From: Myotis daubentonii
Lineage: Eukaryota > Chordata > Mammalia > Chiroptera > Vespertilionidae
Direction: 5' to 3'
Assembly (NCBI RefSeq): GCF_963259705.1
Contig: NC_081853.1
Coordinates: 496,001 to 560,000, forward strand
DNA: 64,000 nucleotides
Of the stretch, positions 10,755 to 23,813 are shown one piece after another; the first letter of the stretch is position 1; the number at the start of each line of letters is the position of its first letter. Under the pieces are notes generated by a model that was not told the origin of the DNA, searched no databases, and saw only the letters and a list, made by a program, of their open reading frames with translations. Made by a program: the position numbers and the translations under genes.

Positions 10755-13442
10755 ACGTGTACTTGAGGTGTTTCTTACACTTTCTTAATCATTTCTGGGA
10801 ACTATCATTGTGTATTTTAACAGTTTTACCAAAATTAGACAGTTTGCTTAGAAGAATGTCCCGGAATCGTCACCATTTTAACTGATTCACACAAAAAAAC
10901 GCCAAAGCCAATCCTCCTTAATTGTAAACAGAAACACTATTCTCGTCATTCCAAGGCTTTAGACACAAATTCTGAGCTCTGTAAGCATGAACGCTTAATA
11001 TTTCAAAGCACAGTCCCGTGAAAACGCCACCGGAAGTACCCGGAGACGTAAATATTACAGGTATTTGCGTCATTTCACAGCTTTCCCCTGGAAACGTCCG
11101 TGATAGAATACGACAGTAAATGTAGTAAGAATGTATTTACTTGTACTTGAGGTGTTTCTTACACGTTCTTAACCATTTCTGGGAACTATCATTGTGTATT
11201 TTAACAGTTTTACCAAAATTAGACAGTTTGCTTAGAAGAATTTACCGGAATCGTCACCATTTTAACTGATTCACACAAAAATACGCCAAAGCCAATCCTC
11301 CTTAATTGTAAACAGAAACACTATTCTCGTCATTCCAAGGCTTTAGACACCAATTCTGAGCCCTGTAAGCATGAACTCTTAATATTTCAAAGTACAGTCC
11401 CGTGAAAACGCCACCGGAAGTACCTGGAGATGTAAATATTACCAGTATTTTCGGCATTTCACAGCTTTCCAATGGAAACCTCCGTGATTGAATACTACAG
11501 TAAATGTAGTAAGAATCTATTTACGTGTACTTGAGGTGTTTCTTACACGTTCTTAATCATTTCTGGGAACTATCATTGTGTATTTTAACAGTTTTACCAA
11601 AATTAGACAGTTTGCTTAGAAGTATTTACCGGAATCGTCACCATTTTACCTGATTCACACAAGAAAACGCCAAAGAAAATCCTCCTTAATTGTAAACAGA
11701 AACACTATTCTCGTCATTCCAAGGCTTTAGACACCAATTCTGAGCTCTGTAAGCATGAACTCTTAATATTTCAAAGCACAGTGCCGTGAAAACGCCACAG
11801 GAAGTACCCGGAGACGTAAATATTACAGGTATTTGCGTCATTTCACAGCTTTCCCCTGGAAACCTCCGTGATAGAATACGACAGTAAATGTAGTAAGAAT
11901 GTATTTACTTGTCCTTGAGGTGTTTCTTACACGTTCTTAACCATTTCTGGGAACTATCATTGTGTATTTTAACAGTTTTACCAAAATTAGACAGTTTGCT
12001 TAGAAGAATTTACCGGAATCGTCACCATTTTAACTGATTCACACAAAAAAACGCCAAAGCCAATCCTCCTTAATTGTAAACCTCAACACTATTCTCGTCA
12101 TTCCAAGGCTTTAGACACCAATTCTGAGCCCTGTAAGCATGAAGTCTTAATATTTCAAAGCACAGTCCCGTGGAAACGCCACCGGAAGTACCCGGAGATG
12201 TAAATATTACCAGTATTTTCGGCATTTCACAGCTTTCCAATGGAAACCTCCATGATTGAATACGACAGTAAATGTAGTAAGAATCTATTTACGTGTACTT
12301 GAGGTGTTTCTTACACGTTCTTAATCATTTCTGGGAACTATCATTGTGTATTTTAACAGTTTTACCAAAATTAGACAGTTTGCTTAGAAGAATTTACCGG
12401 AATCGTCACCATTTTAACTGATTCACACAAAAAAACGCCAAAGCCAATCCTCCTTAATTGTAAACCTCAACACTATTCTCGTCATTCCAAGGCTTTAGAC
12501 ACCAATTCTGAGCCCTGTAAGCATGAAGTCTTAATATTTCAAAGCACAGTCCCGTGAAAACGCCACCGGAAGTACCCGGAGACTTAAATATTACAGGTAT
12601 TTGCGTCATTTCACAGCTTTCCCCTGTAAACCTCCGTGATAGAATACGACAGTAAATGTAGTAAGAATGTATTTACTTGTACTTGAGGTGTTTCTTACAC
12701 GTTCTTAATCATTTCTGGGAACTATCATTGTGTATTTTAACAGTTTTACCAAAATTAGACAGTTTGCTTAGAAGAATTTACCGGAATCGTCACCATTTTA
12801 ACTGATTCACACAAAAAAACGCCAAAGCCAATCCTCCTTAATTGTAAACAGAAACACTATTCTCGTCATTCCAAGGCTTTAGACACCAATTCTGAGCCCT
12901 GTAAGCATGAACTCTTAATATTTCAAAGTACAGTCCCGTGAAAACGCCACCGGAAGTACCTGGAGATGTAAATATTACCAGTATTTTCGGCATTTCACAG
13001 CTTTCCAATGGAAACCTCCGTGATTGAATACTACAGTAAATGTAGTAAGAATCTATTTACGTGTACTTGAGGTGTTTCTTACACGTTCTTAATCATTTCT
13101 GGGAACTATCATTGTGTATTTTAACAGTTTTACCAAAATTAGACAGTTTGCTTAGAAGTATTTACCGGAATCGTCACCATTTTACTTGATTCACACAAGA
13201 AAACGCCAAAGAAAATCCTCCTTAATTGTAAACAGAAACACTATTCTCGTCATTCCAAGGCTTTAGACACCAATTCTGAGCTCTGTAAGCATGAACTCTT
13301 AATATTTCAAAGCACAGTGCCGTGAAAACGCCACCGGAAGTACCCGGAGACGTAAATATTACAGGTATTTGCGTCATTTCACAGCTTTCCCCTGGAAACC
13401 TCCGTGATAGAATACGACAGTAAATGTAGTAAGAATGTATTT
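10755..13442 (+). repeat. Seven domain A monomers in partly reshuffled order
   Basis: Starts are 10755, 11139, 11523, 11907, 12291, 12675 and 13059. The unit at 10755 resembles unit 6 ('gtcccgg', 'cacaaatt', 'aacgctt', 'aacgtccg') with a private 'cactttctt'. The unit at 11139 resembles unit 2 with a private 'aaaatacgcc', and that at 11523 resembles unit 3 ('gccacagg'). The unit at 11907 is a recombinant: R1-like 'acccggag' followed by R2-like 'cagtattttcggc' and 'ccaatgg', ending 'gattgaatacgac'. Units at 12291 and 12675 repeat the unit 13 to unit 14 pair. The order is related to HOR A-I and A-II but not colinear with them. Confidence 0.8.
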
Positions 13443-15363
13443 ACTTGTACTTGAGGTGTTTCTTACACGTTCTTAATCATTTCTGGGAACTATCATTCTG
13501 TATTTTAACAGTTTTACCAAAATTAGACAGTTTGCTTAGAAGAATTTACCGGAATCGTCACCATTTTAACTGATTCACACAAAAAAACGCCAAAGCCAAT
13601 CCTCCTTAATTGTAAACATCAACACTATTCTCGTCATTCCAAAGGCTTTAGACACCAATTCTGAGCTCTGTAAGCATGAACTCTTAATATTTCAAAGTAC
13701 AGTCCCGTGAAAACGCCACCGGAAGTACCTGGAGATGTAAATATTACCAGTATTTTCGGCATTTCACAGCTTTCCAATGGAAACCTCCGTGATTGAATAC
13801 TACAGTAAATGTAGTAAGAATCTATTTACGTGTACTTGAGGTGTTTCTTACACGTTCTTAATCATTTCTGGGAACTATCATTGTGTATTTTAACAGTTAT
13901 ACCAAAATTAGACAGTTTGCTTAGAAGTATTTACCGGAATCGTCACCATTTTACCTGATTCACACAAGAAAACGCCAAAGAAAATCCTCCTTAATTGTAA
14001 ACAGAAACACTATTCTCGTCATTCCAAGGCTTTAGACACCAATTCTGAGCTCTGTAAGCATGAACTCTTAATATTTCAAAGCACAGTGCCGTGAAAACGC
14101 CACCGGAAGTACCCGGAGACGTAAATATTACAGGTATTTGCGTCATTTCACAGCTTTCCCCTGGAAACCTCCGTGATAGAATACGACAGTAAATGTAGTA
14201 AGAATGTATTTACTTGTCCTTGAGGTGTTTCTTACACGTTCTTAACCATTTCTGGGAACTATCATTGTGTATTTTAACAGTTTTACCAAAATTAGACAGT
14301 TTGCTTAGAAGAATTTACCGGAATCGTCACCATTTAAACTGATTCACACAAAAAAACGCCAAAGCCAATCCTCCTTAATTGTAAACCTCAACACTATTCT
14401 CGTCATTCCAAGGCTTTAGACACCAATTCTGAGCCCTGTAAGCATGAACTCTTAATATTTCAAAGTACAGTCCCGTGAAAACGCCACCGGAAGTACCTGG
14501 AGACTTAAATATTACCGGTATTTTCGGCATTTCACAGCTTTCCAATGGAAACCTCCGTGATTGAATACTACAGTAAATGTAGTAAGAATCTATTTACGTG
14601 TACTTGAGGTGTTTCTTACACGTTCTTAATCATTTCTGGGAACTATCATTGTGTATTTTAACAGTTATACCAAAATTAGACAGTTTGCTTAGAAGTATTT
14701 ACCGGAATCGTCACCATTTTACCTGATTCACACAAGAAAACGCCAAAGAAAATCCTCCTTAATTGTAAACAGAAACACTATTCCCGTCATTCCAAGGCTT
14801 TAGACACCAATTCTGAGCTCTGTAAGCATGAACTCTTAATATTTCAAAGCACAGTGCCGTGAAAACGCCACAGGAAGTACCCGGAGACGTAAATATTACA
14901 GGTATTTGCGTCATTTCACAGCTTTCCCCTGGAAACCTCCGTGATAGAATACGACAGTAAATGTAGTAAGAATGTATTTACTTGTCCTTGAGGTGTTTCT
15001 TACACGTTCTTAACCATTTCTGGGAACTATCATTGTGTATTTTAACAGTTTTACCAAAATTAGACAGTTTGCTTAGAAGAATTTACCGGAATCGTCACCA
15101 TTTTAACTGATTCACACAAAAAAACGCCAAAGCCAATCCTCCTTAATTGTAAACAGAAACACTATTCTCGTCATTCCAAGGCTTTAGACACCAATTCTGA
15201 GCCCTGTAAGCATGAACTCTTAATATTTCCAAGTACAGTCCCGTGAAAACGCCACCGGAAGTACCTGGAGATGAAAATATTACCAGTATTTTCAGCATTT
15301 CACAGCTTTCCACTGGAATCGTCCGTGATTGAATACTACAGTAAATATAGTAAGAATCTATTT
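13443..15363 (+). repeat. Mixed domain A monomers with a two-unit alternation
   Basis: Starts are 13443, 13828, 14212, 14596 and 14980. The unit at 13443 is a hybrid: its 5' part has the 'cattctg' of unit 1, while its middle has 'ccaaagg' and an R2 end like unit 4. The units at 13828 and 14596 are near-twins ('gttatacc', 'acctgattc', 'aagaaaat'), each followed by a 'ttgtccttg' unit. That gives a 768-bp alternation. The unit at 14980 carries private changes 'ttcagcattt', 'ccactggaatcg' and 'aaatatag'. This stretch looks less homogenised than its neighbours. Confidence 0.78.
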
Positions 15364-18053
15364 ACGTGTACTTGAGGTGTTTCTTACTCGTTCTTAATCA
15401 TTTCTGGGAACTATCATTGTGTATTTTAACAGTTTTACCAAAATTAGACAGTTTGCTTAGAAGAATGTCCCGGAATCGTCACCATTTTAACTGATTCACA
15501 CAAAAAAAACGCCAAAGCCAAACCTCCTTAATTGTAAACAGAAACACTATTCTCGTCATTCCAAGGCTTTAGACACCAATTCTGAGCTCTGTAAGCATGA
15601 ACGCTTAATATTTCAAAGCACAGTCCCGTGAAAACGCCACCGGAAGTTCCCGGAGACGTAAATATTACAGGTATTTGCGTCATTTCACAGCTTTCCCCTG
15701 TAAACCTCCGTGATAGAATACGACAGTAAATGTAGTAAGAATGTATTTACTTGTACTTGAGGTGTTTCTTACACGTTCTTAATCATTTCTGGGAACTATC
15801 ATTGTGTATTTTAACAGTTTTACCAAAATTAGACAGTTTGCTTAGACGAATTTACCGGAATCGTCACCATTTTAACTGATTCACACAAGAAAACGCCAAA
15901 GCCAATCCTCCTTAATTGTAAACATAAACACTATTCTCGTCATTCCAAAGGCTTTAGACACCAATTCTGAGCTCTGTAAGCATGAACTCTTAATATTTCA
16001 AAGTACAGTCCCGTGAAAACGCCACCGGAAGTACCTGGAGATGTAAATATTACCAGTATTTTCGGCGTTTCACAGCTTTCCAATGGAAACCTCCGTGATT
16101 GAATACTACAGTAAATGTAGTAAGAATCTATTTACGTGTACTTGAGGTGTTTCTTACACGTTCTTAATCATTTCTGGGAACTATCATTGTGTATTTTAAC
16201 AGTTTTACCAATATTAGACAGTTTGCTTAGAAGAATTTACCGGAATCGTCACCATTTTAACTGATTCACACAAAAAAACGCCAAAGCCAATCCTCCTTAA
16301 TTTTAAACATCAACACTATTCTCGTCATTCCAAGGCTGTAGACACCAATTCTGAGCCCTGTAAGCATGAACTCTTAATATTTCCAAGTACAGTCCCGTGA
16401 AAACGCCACCGGAAGTACCTGGAGATGAAAATATTACCAGTATTTTCGGCATTTCACAGCTTTCCAATGGAAACGTCCGTGATTGAATACTACAGTAAAT
16501 GTAGTAAGAATCTATTTACGTGTACTTGAGGTGTTTCTTACACGTTCTTAATCATTTCTGGGAACTATCATTGTGTATTTTAACAGTTTTACCAAAATTA
16601 GACAGTTTGCTTAGAAGAATGTCCCAGTATCGTCACCATTTTAACTGATTCACACAAAAAAACGCCAAAGCCAATCCTCCTTAATTGTAAACAGAAACAC
16701 TATTCTCGTCATTCCAAGGCTTTAGACACCAATTCTGAGCTCTGTAAGCATGAACGCTTAATATTTCAAAGCACAGTCCCGTGAAAACGCCACCGGAAGT
16801 ACCCGGAGACGTAAATATTACAGGTATTTGCGTCATTTCACAGCTTTCCCCTGGAAACCTCCGTGATAGAATACGACAGTAAATGTAGTAAGAATCTATT
16901 TACTTGTACTTGAGGTGTTTCTTACCCGTTCTTAATAATTTCTGGGAACTATCATTGTGTATTTTAACAGTTTTACCAAAATTAGACAGTTTGCTTAGAA
17001 GAATTTACCGGAATCGTCACCATTTTAACTGATTCACACAAAAAAACGCCAAAGCCAATCCTCCTTAATTGTAAACATCAACACTATTCTCGTCATTCCA
17101 AGGCTTTAGACACCAATTCTGAGCCCTGTAAGCATGAACTCTTAATATTTCAAAGTACAGTCCCGTGAAAACGCCACCGGAAGTACCTGGAGATGTAAAT
17201 ATTACCAGTATTTTCGGCATTTCACAGCTTTCCAATGGAAACCTCCGTGATTGAATACTACAGTAAATGTAGTAAGAATCTATTTACGTGTACTTGAGGT
17301 GTTTCTTACACGTTCTTAATCATTTCTGGGAACTATCATTGTGTATTTTAACAGTTTTACCAAAATTAGACAGTTTGCTTAGAAGTATTTACCGGAATCG
17401 TCACCATTTTACCTGATTCACACAAGAAAACGCCAAAGAAAATCCTCCTTAATTGTAAACAGAAACACTATTCTCGTCATTCCAAGGCTTTAGACACCAA
17501 TTCTGAGCTATGTAAGCATGAACTCTTAATATTTCAAAGCACAGTCCCGTGAAAACGCCACAGGAAGTACCCGGAGACGTAAATATTACAGGTATTTGCG
17601 TCATTTCACAGCTTTCCCCTGGAAACCTCCGTGATAGAATACGACAGTAAATGTAGTAAGAATGTATTTACTTGTCCTTGAGGTGTTTCTTACACGTTCT
17701 TAACCATTTCTGGGAACTATCATTGTGTATTTTAACAGTTTTACCAAAATTAGACAGTTTGCTTAGAAGAATTTACCGGAATCGTCACCATTTTAACTGA
17801 TTCACACAAAAAAACGCCAAAGCCAATCCTCCTTAATTGTAAACATCAACACGATTCTCGTCATTCCAAGGCTTTAGACACCAATTCTGAGCCCTGTAAG
17901 CATGAACTCTTAATATTTCAAAGTACAGTCCCGTGAAAACGCCACAGGAAGTACACGGAGACGTAAATATTACAGGTATTTGCGTCATTTCACAGCTTTC
18001 CCCTGTAAACCTCCGTGATAGAATACGACAGTAAATGTAGTAAGAATCTATTT
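15364..18053 (+). repeat. Seven domain A monomers, diverged relatives of HOR A-I
   Basis: Starts are 15364, 15749, 16134, 16518, 16902, 17286 and 17670. The order of types (unit 6-like 'gaatgtccc'; unit 4-like 'ccaaagg'; unit 5-like 'ttttaaac'; unit 12-like 'gtcccagtatc'; unit 14-like; unit 3-like 'acctgattc' with 'aagaaaat') follows HOR A-I with units missing. Private substitutions are common: 'cttactcg', 'agacgaattt', 'ggcgtttc', 'gctgtag', 'taataatt', 'gagctatg', 'acgattc', 'gtacacgg'. The unit at 15364 has an A8 run and is 385 bp. The private changes suggest this block has escaped recent homogenisation. Confidence 0.78.
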
Positions 18054-19589
18054 ACGTGTACTTGAGGTGTTTCTTACACGTTCTTAATCATTTATGGGAA
18101 CTATCATTGTGTATTTTAACAGTTTTACCAAAATTAGACAGTTTGCTTAGAAGAATGTCCCGGAATCGTCACCATTTTAAATGATTCACACAAAAAAACG
18201 CCAAAGCCAATCCTCCTTAATTGTAAAGAGAAACACTATTCTCGTCATTCCAAGGCTTTAGACACCAATTCTGAGCTCTGTAAGCATGAACGCTTAATAT
18301 TTCAAAGCACAGTCCCGTGAAAACGCCACCGGAAGTACCCGGAGACGTAAATATTACAGGTATTTGCGTCATTTCACAGCTTTCCCCTGTAAACCTCCGT
18401 GATAGAATACGACAGTAAATGTAGTAAGAATCTATTTACTTGTACTTGAGGTGTTTCTTACCCGTTCTTAATCATTTCTGGGAACTATCATTGTGTATTT
18501 TAACAGTTTTACCAAAATTAGACAGTTTGCTTAGAAGTATTTACCGGAATCGTCACCATTTTAACTGATTCACACAAGAAAACGCCAAAGCCAATCCTCC
18601 TTAATTGTAAACAGAAACACTATTCTCGTCATTCCAAGGCTTTAGACACCAATTCTGAGCTCTGTAAGCATGAACTCTTAATATTTCAAAGCACAGTCCC
18701 GTGAAAAAGCCACAGGAAGTACCCGGAGACGTAAATATTACAGGTATTTGCGTCATTTCACAGCTTTCCCCTGGAAACCTCCGTGATAGAATACGACAGT
18801 AAATGTAGTAAGAATGTATTTACTTGTACTTGAGGTGTTTCTTACACGTTCTTAACCATTTCTGGGAACTATCATTGTGTATTTTAACAGTTTTACCAAA
18901 ATTAGACAGTTTGCTTAGAAGAATTTACCGGAATCGTCACCATTTTAACTGATTCACACAAAAAAACGCCAAAGCCAATCGTCCTTAATTGTAAACCTCA
19001 ACACTATTCTCGTCATTCCAAAGCTTTAGACACCAATTCTGAGCCCTGTAAGCATGAAGTCTTAATATTTCAAAGCACAGTCCCGTGAAAACGCCACCGG
19101 AAGTACCCGGAGACGTAAATATTACCAGTATTTGCGTCATTTCACAGCTTTCCCCTGGAAACCTCCGTGATAGAATACGACAGTAAATGTAGTAAGAATA
19201 AATTTACTTTTACTTGAGGTGTTTCTTACACGTTCTTAATCATTTCTGGGAACTATCATTGTGTATTTTAACAGTTTTACCAAAATTAGACAATTGGCTT
19301 AGAAGTATTTACCGGAATCGTCACCATTTTAACTGATTCACACAAGAAAACGCCAAAGCCAATCCTCCTTAATTGTAAACAGAAACACTATTCTCGTCAT
19401 TCCAAGGCTTTAGACACCAATTCTGAGCTCTGTAAGCATGAACTCTTAATATTTCAAAGCACAGTCCCGTGAAAACGCCACAGGAAGTACCCGGAGACGT
19501 AAATATTACAGGTATTTGGGTCATTTCACAGCTTTCCCCTGGAAACCTCCGTGATAGAATACGACAGTAAATGTAGTAAGAATCTATTT
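18054..19589 (+). repeat. Four-monomer HOR, copy 1
   Basis: Starts are 18054, 18438, 18822 and 19206. Marker order: 'gaatgtccc' with 'taaatgattc'; 'cttacccg' with 'aaaagccacagg'; 'aatcgtcc' with 'ccaaagctt' and 'agtcttaat'; 'acttttac' with 'gacaattggc' and 'tttgggtc'. The same four-step series recurs 1536 bp later. Confidence 0.88.
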
Positions 19590-21125
19590 ACGTGTACTTG
19601 AGGTGTTTCTTACACGTTCTTAATCATTTCTGGGAACTATCATTGTGTATTTTAACAGTTTTACCAAAATTAGACAGTTTGCTTAGAAGAATGTCCCGGA
19701 ATCGTCACCATTTTAAATGATTCACACAAAAAAACGCCAAAGCCAATCCTCCTTAATTGTAAACATCAACACTATTCTCGTCATTCCAAGGCTTTAGACA
19801 CCAATTCTGAGCTCTGTAAGCATGAACGCTTAATATTTCAAAGCACAGTCCCGTGAAAACGCCACCGGAAGTACCCGGAGACGTAAATATTACAGGTATT
19901 TGCGTCATTTCACAGCTTTCCCCTGTAAACCTCCGTGATAGAATACGACAGTAAATGTAGTAAGAATCTATTTACTTGTACTTGAGGTGTTTCTTACCCG
20001 TTCTTAATCATTTCTGGGAACTATCATTGTGTATTTTAACAGTTTTACCAAAATTAGACAGTTTGCTTAGAAGTATTTACCGGAATCGTCACCATTTTAA
20101 CTGATTCACACAAGAAAACGCCAAAGCCAATCCTCCTTAATTGTAAACAGAAACACTATTCTCGTCATTCCAAGGCTTTAGACACCAATTCTGAGCTCTG
20201 TAAGCATGAACTCTTAATATTTCAAAGCACAGTCCCGTGAAAAAGCCACAGGAAGTACCCGGAGACGTAAATATTACAGGTATTTGCGTCATTTCACAGC
20301 TTTCCCCTGGAAACCTCCGTGATAGAATACGACAGTAAATGTAGTAAGAATGTATTTACTTGTACTTGAGGTGTTTCTTACACGTTCTTAACCATTTCTG
20401 GGAACTATCATTGTGTATTTTAACAGTTTTACCAAAATTAGACAGTTTGCTTAGAAGAATTTACCGGAATCGTCACCATTTTAACTGATTCACACAAAAA
20501 AACGCCAAAGCCAATCGTCCTTAATTGTAAACCTCAACACTATTCTCGTCATTCCAAAGCTTTAGACACCAATTCTGAGCCCTGTAAGCATGAAGTCTTA
20601 ATATTTCAAAGCACAGTGCCGTGAAAACGCCACAGGAAGTACCCGGAGACGTAAATATTACCGGTATTTGCGTCATTTCACAGCTTTCCCCTGGAAACCT
20701 CCGTGATAGAATACGACAGTAAATGTAGTAAGAATGTATTTACTTTTACTTGAGGTGTTTCTTACACGTTCTTAATCATTTCTGGGAACTATCATTGTGT
20801 ATTTTAACAGTTTTACCAAAATTAGACAATTGGCTTAGAAGTATTTACCGGAATCGTCACCATTTTAACTGATTCACACAAGAAAACGCCAAAGCCAATC
20901 CTCCTTAATTGTAAACAGAAACACTATTCTCGTCATTCCAAGGCTTTAGACACCAATTCTGAGCTCTGTAAGCATGAACGCTTAATATTTCAAAGCACAG
21001 TCCCGTGAAAACGCCACAGGAAGTACCCGGAGACGTAAATATTACAGGTATTTGGGTCATTTCACAGCTTTCCCCTGGAAACCTCCGTGATAGAATACGA
21101 CAGTAAATGTAGTAAGAATGTATTT
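19590..21125 (+). repeat. Four-monomer HOR, copy 2
   Basis: Starts are 19590, 19974, 20358 and 20742, repeating the markers of 18054-19589. Differences seen: 'aacatcaac' here against 'aaagagaaac' in the first unit, and 'gtgccgtg', 'gccacagg' and 'accggtatttg' in the third unit where copy 1 has 'gtcccgtg', 'gccaccgg' and 'accagtatttg'. The last two units of the series appear a third time at 23046-23813, seven monomers (2688 bp) downstream. Confidence 0.87.
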
Positions 21126-23813
21126 ACTTGTACTTGAGGTGTTTCTTACACGTTCTTAACCATTTCTGGGAACTATCATTGTGTATTTTAACAGTTTTAC
21201 CAAAATTAGACAGTTTGCTTAGAAGTATTTACCGGAATCGTCACCATTTTAACTGATTCACACAAAAAAACGCCAAAGCCAATCCTCCTTAATTGTAAAC
21301 CTCAACACTATTCTCGTCATTCCAAGGCTTTAGACACCAATTCTGAGCCCTGTAAGCATGAACTCTTAATATTTCAAAGCACAGTCCCGTGAAAACGCCA
21401 CCGGAAGAACCTGGAGATGTAAATATTACCAGTATTTTCGTCATTTCACAGCTTTCCCCTGGAAACCTCCGTGATAGAATACGACAGTAAATGTAGTAAG
21501 AATCTATTTACGTGTACTTGAGGTGTTTCTTACACGTTCTTAATCATTTCTGGGAACTATCATTGTGTATTTTAACAGTTTTACCAATATTAGACAGTTT
21601 GCTTAGAAGTATTTACCGGAATCGTCACCATTTTACCTGATTCACACAAGAAAACGCCAAAGCCAATCCTCCTTAATTGTAAACAGAAACACTATTCTCG
21701 TCATTCCAAGGCTTTAGACACCAATTCTGAGCTCTGTAAGCATGAACTCTTAATATTTCAAAGCACAGTCCCGTGAAAACGCCACAGGAAGTACCCGGAG
21801 ACGTAAATATTACAGGTATTTGGGTCATTTCACAGCTTTCCCCTGGAAACCTCCGTGATAGAATACGACAGTAAATGTAGTAAGAATGTATTTACTTGTC
21901 CTTGAGGTGTTTCTTACACGTTCTTAACCATTTCTGGGAACTATCATTGTGTATTTTAACAGTTTTACCAAAATTAGACAGTTTGCTTAGAAGAATTTAC
22001 CGGAATCGTCACCATTTTAACTGATTCACACAAAAAAACGCCAAAGCCAATCCTCCTTAATTGTAAACATCAACACTATTCTCGTCATTCCAAGGCTTTA
22101 GACACCAATTCTGAGCCCTGTAAGCATGAACTCTTAATATTTCAAAGTACAGTCCCGTGAAAACGCCACCGGAAGTACCTGGAGATGTAAATATTACCAG
22201 TATTTTCGGCATTTCACAGCTTTCCAATGGAAACCTCCGTGATTGAATACTACAGTAAATGTAGTAAGAATCTATTTACGTGTACTTGAGGTGTTTCTTA
22301 CACGTTCTTAATCATTTCTGGGAACTATCATTGTGTATTTTAACAGTTTTACCAATATTAGACAGTTTGCTTAGAAGTATTTACCGGAATCGTCACCATT
22401 TTACCTGATTCACACAAGAAAACGCCAAAGCCAATCCTCCTTAATTGTAAACAGAAACACTATTCTCGTCATTCCAAGGCTTTAGACACCAATTCTGAGC
22501 TCTGTAAGCATAAACTCTTAATATTTCAAAGCACAGTGCCGTGAAAACGCCACCGGAAGTACCCGGAGACGTAAATATTACAGGTATTTGCGTCATTTCA
22601 CAGCTTTCCCCTGGAAACCTCCGTGATAGAATACGACAGTAAATGTAGTAAGAATGTATTTACTTGTCCTTGCGGTGTTTCTTACACGTTCTTAACCATT
22701 TCTGGGAACTATCATTGTGTATTTTAACAGTTTTACCAAAATTAGACAGTTTGCTTAGAAGAATTTACCGGAATCGTCACCATTTTAACTGATTCACACA
22801 AAAAAACGCCAAAGCCAATCCTCCTTAATTGTAAACATCAACACTATTCTAGTCATTCCAAGGCTTTAGACACCAATTCTGAGCCCTGTAAGCATGAACT
22901 CTTAATATTTCAAAGCACAGTCCCGTGAAAACGCCACCGGAAGTACCCGGAGACATAAATATTACAGGTATTTGCGTCATTTCACAGCTTTCCCCTGGAA
23001 ACCTCCGTGATAGAATACGACAGTAAATGTAGTAAGAATGTATTTACTTGTACTTGAGGTGTTTCTTACACGTTCTTAACCATTTCTGGGAACTATCATT
23101 GTGTATTTTAACAGTTTTACCAAAATTAGACAGTTTGCTTAGAAGAATTTACCGGAATCGTCACCATTTTAACTGATTCACACAAAAAAACGCCAAAGCC
23201 AATCGTCCTTAATTGTAAACCTCAACACTATTCTCGTCATTCCAAAGCTTTAGACACCAATTCTGAGCCCTGTAAGCATGAAGTCTTAATATTTCAAAGC
23301 ACAGTCCCGTGAAAACGCCACCGGAAGTACCCGGAGACGTAAATATTACCAGTATTTGCGTCATTTCACAGCTTTCCCCTGGAAACCTCCGTGATAGAAT
23401 ACGACAGTAAATGTAGTAAGAATAAATTTACTTTTACTTGAGGTGTTTCTTACACGTTCTTAATCATTTCTGGGAACTATCATTGTGTATTTTAACAGTT
23501 TTACCAAAATTAGACAATTGGCTTAGAAGTATTTACCGGAATCGTCACCATTTTAACTGATTCACACAAGAAAACGCCAAAGCCAATCCTCCTTAATTGT
23601 AAAGAGAAACACTATTCTCGTCATTCCAAGGCTTTACACACCAATTCTGAGCTCTGTAAGCATGAACGCTTAATATTTCAAAGCACAGTCCCGTGAAAAC
23701 GCCACCGGAAGTACCCGGAGACATAAATATTACAGGTATTTGCGTCATTTCACAGCTTTCCCCTGGAAACCTCCGTGATAGAATACGACAGTAAATGTAG
23801 TAAGAATCTATTT
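21126..23813 (+). repeat. Mixed domain A monomers, including a two-unit alternation
   Basis: Starts are 21126, 21510, 21894, 22278, 22662, 23046 and 23430. Units at 21510 and 22278 share 'accaatatt' with 'acctgattc' and 'aagccaat', and each is followed by a 'ttgtccttg' unit, giving a 768-bp alternation. The unit at 21126 mixes blocks: an R2-like 'cagtattttcg' followed by an R1-like 'tcatttc', 'cccctgg', 'gatag'. The unit at 22662 introduces 'cttgcggtg', 'ctagtc' and 'gagacata', which dominate the next block. Units at 23046 and 23430 are a third copy of the 'aatcgtcc' and 'acttttac/gacaattgg' pair. Confidence 0.8.
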
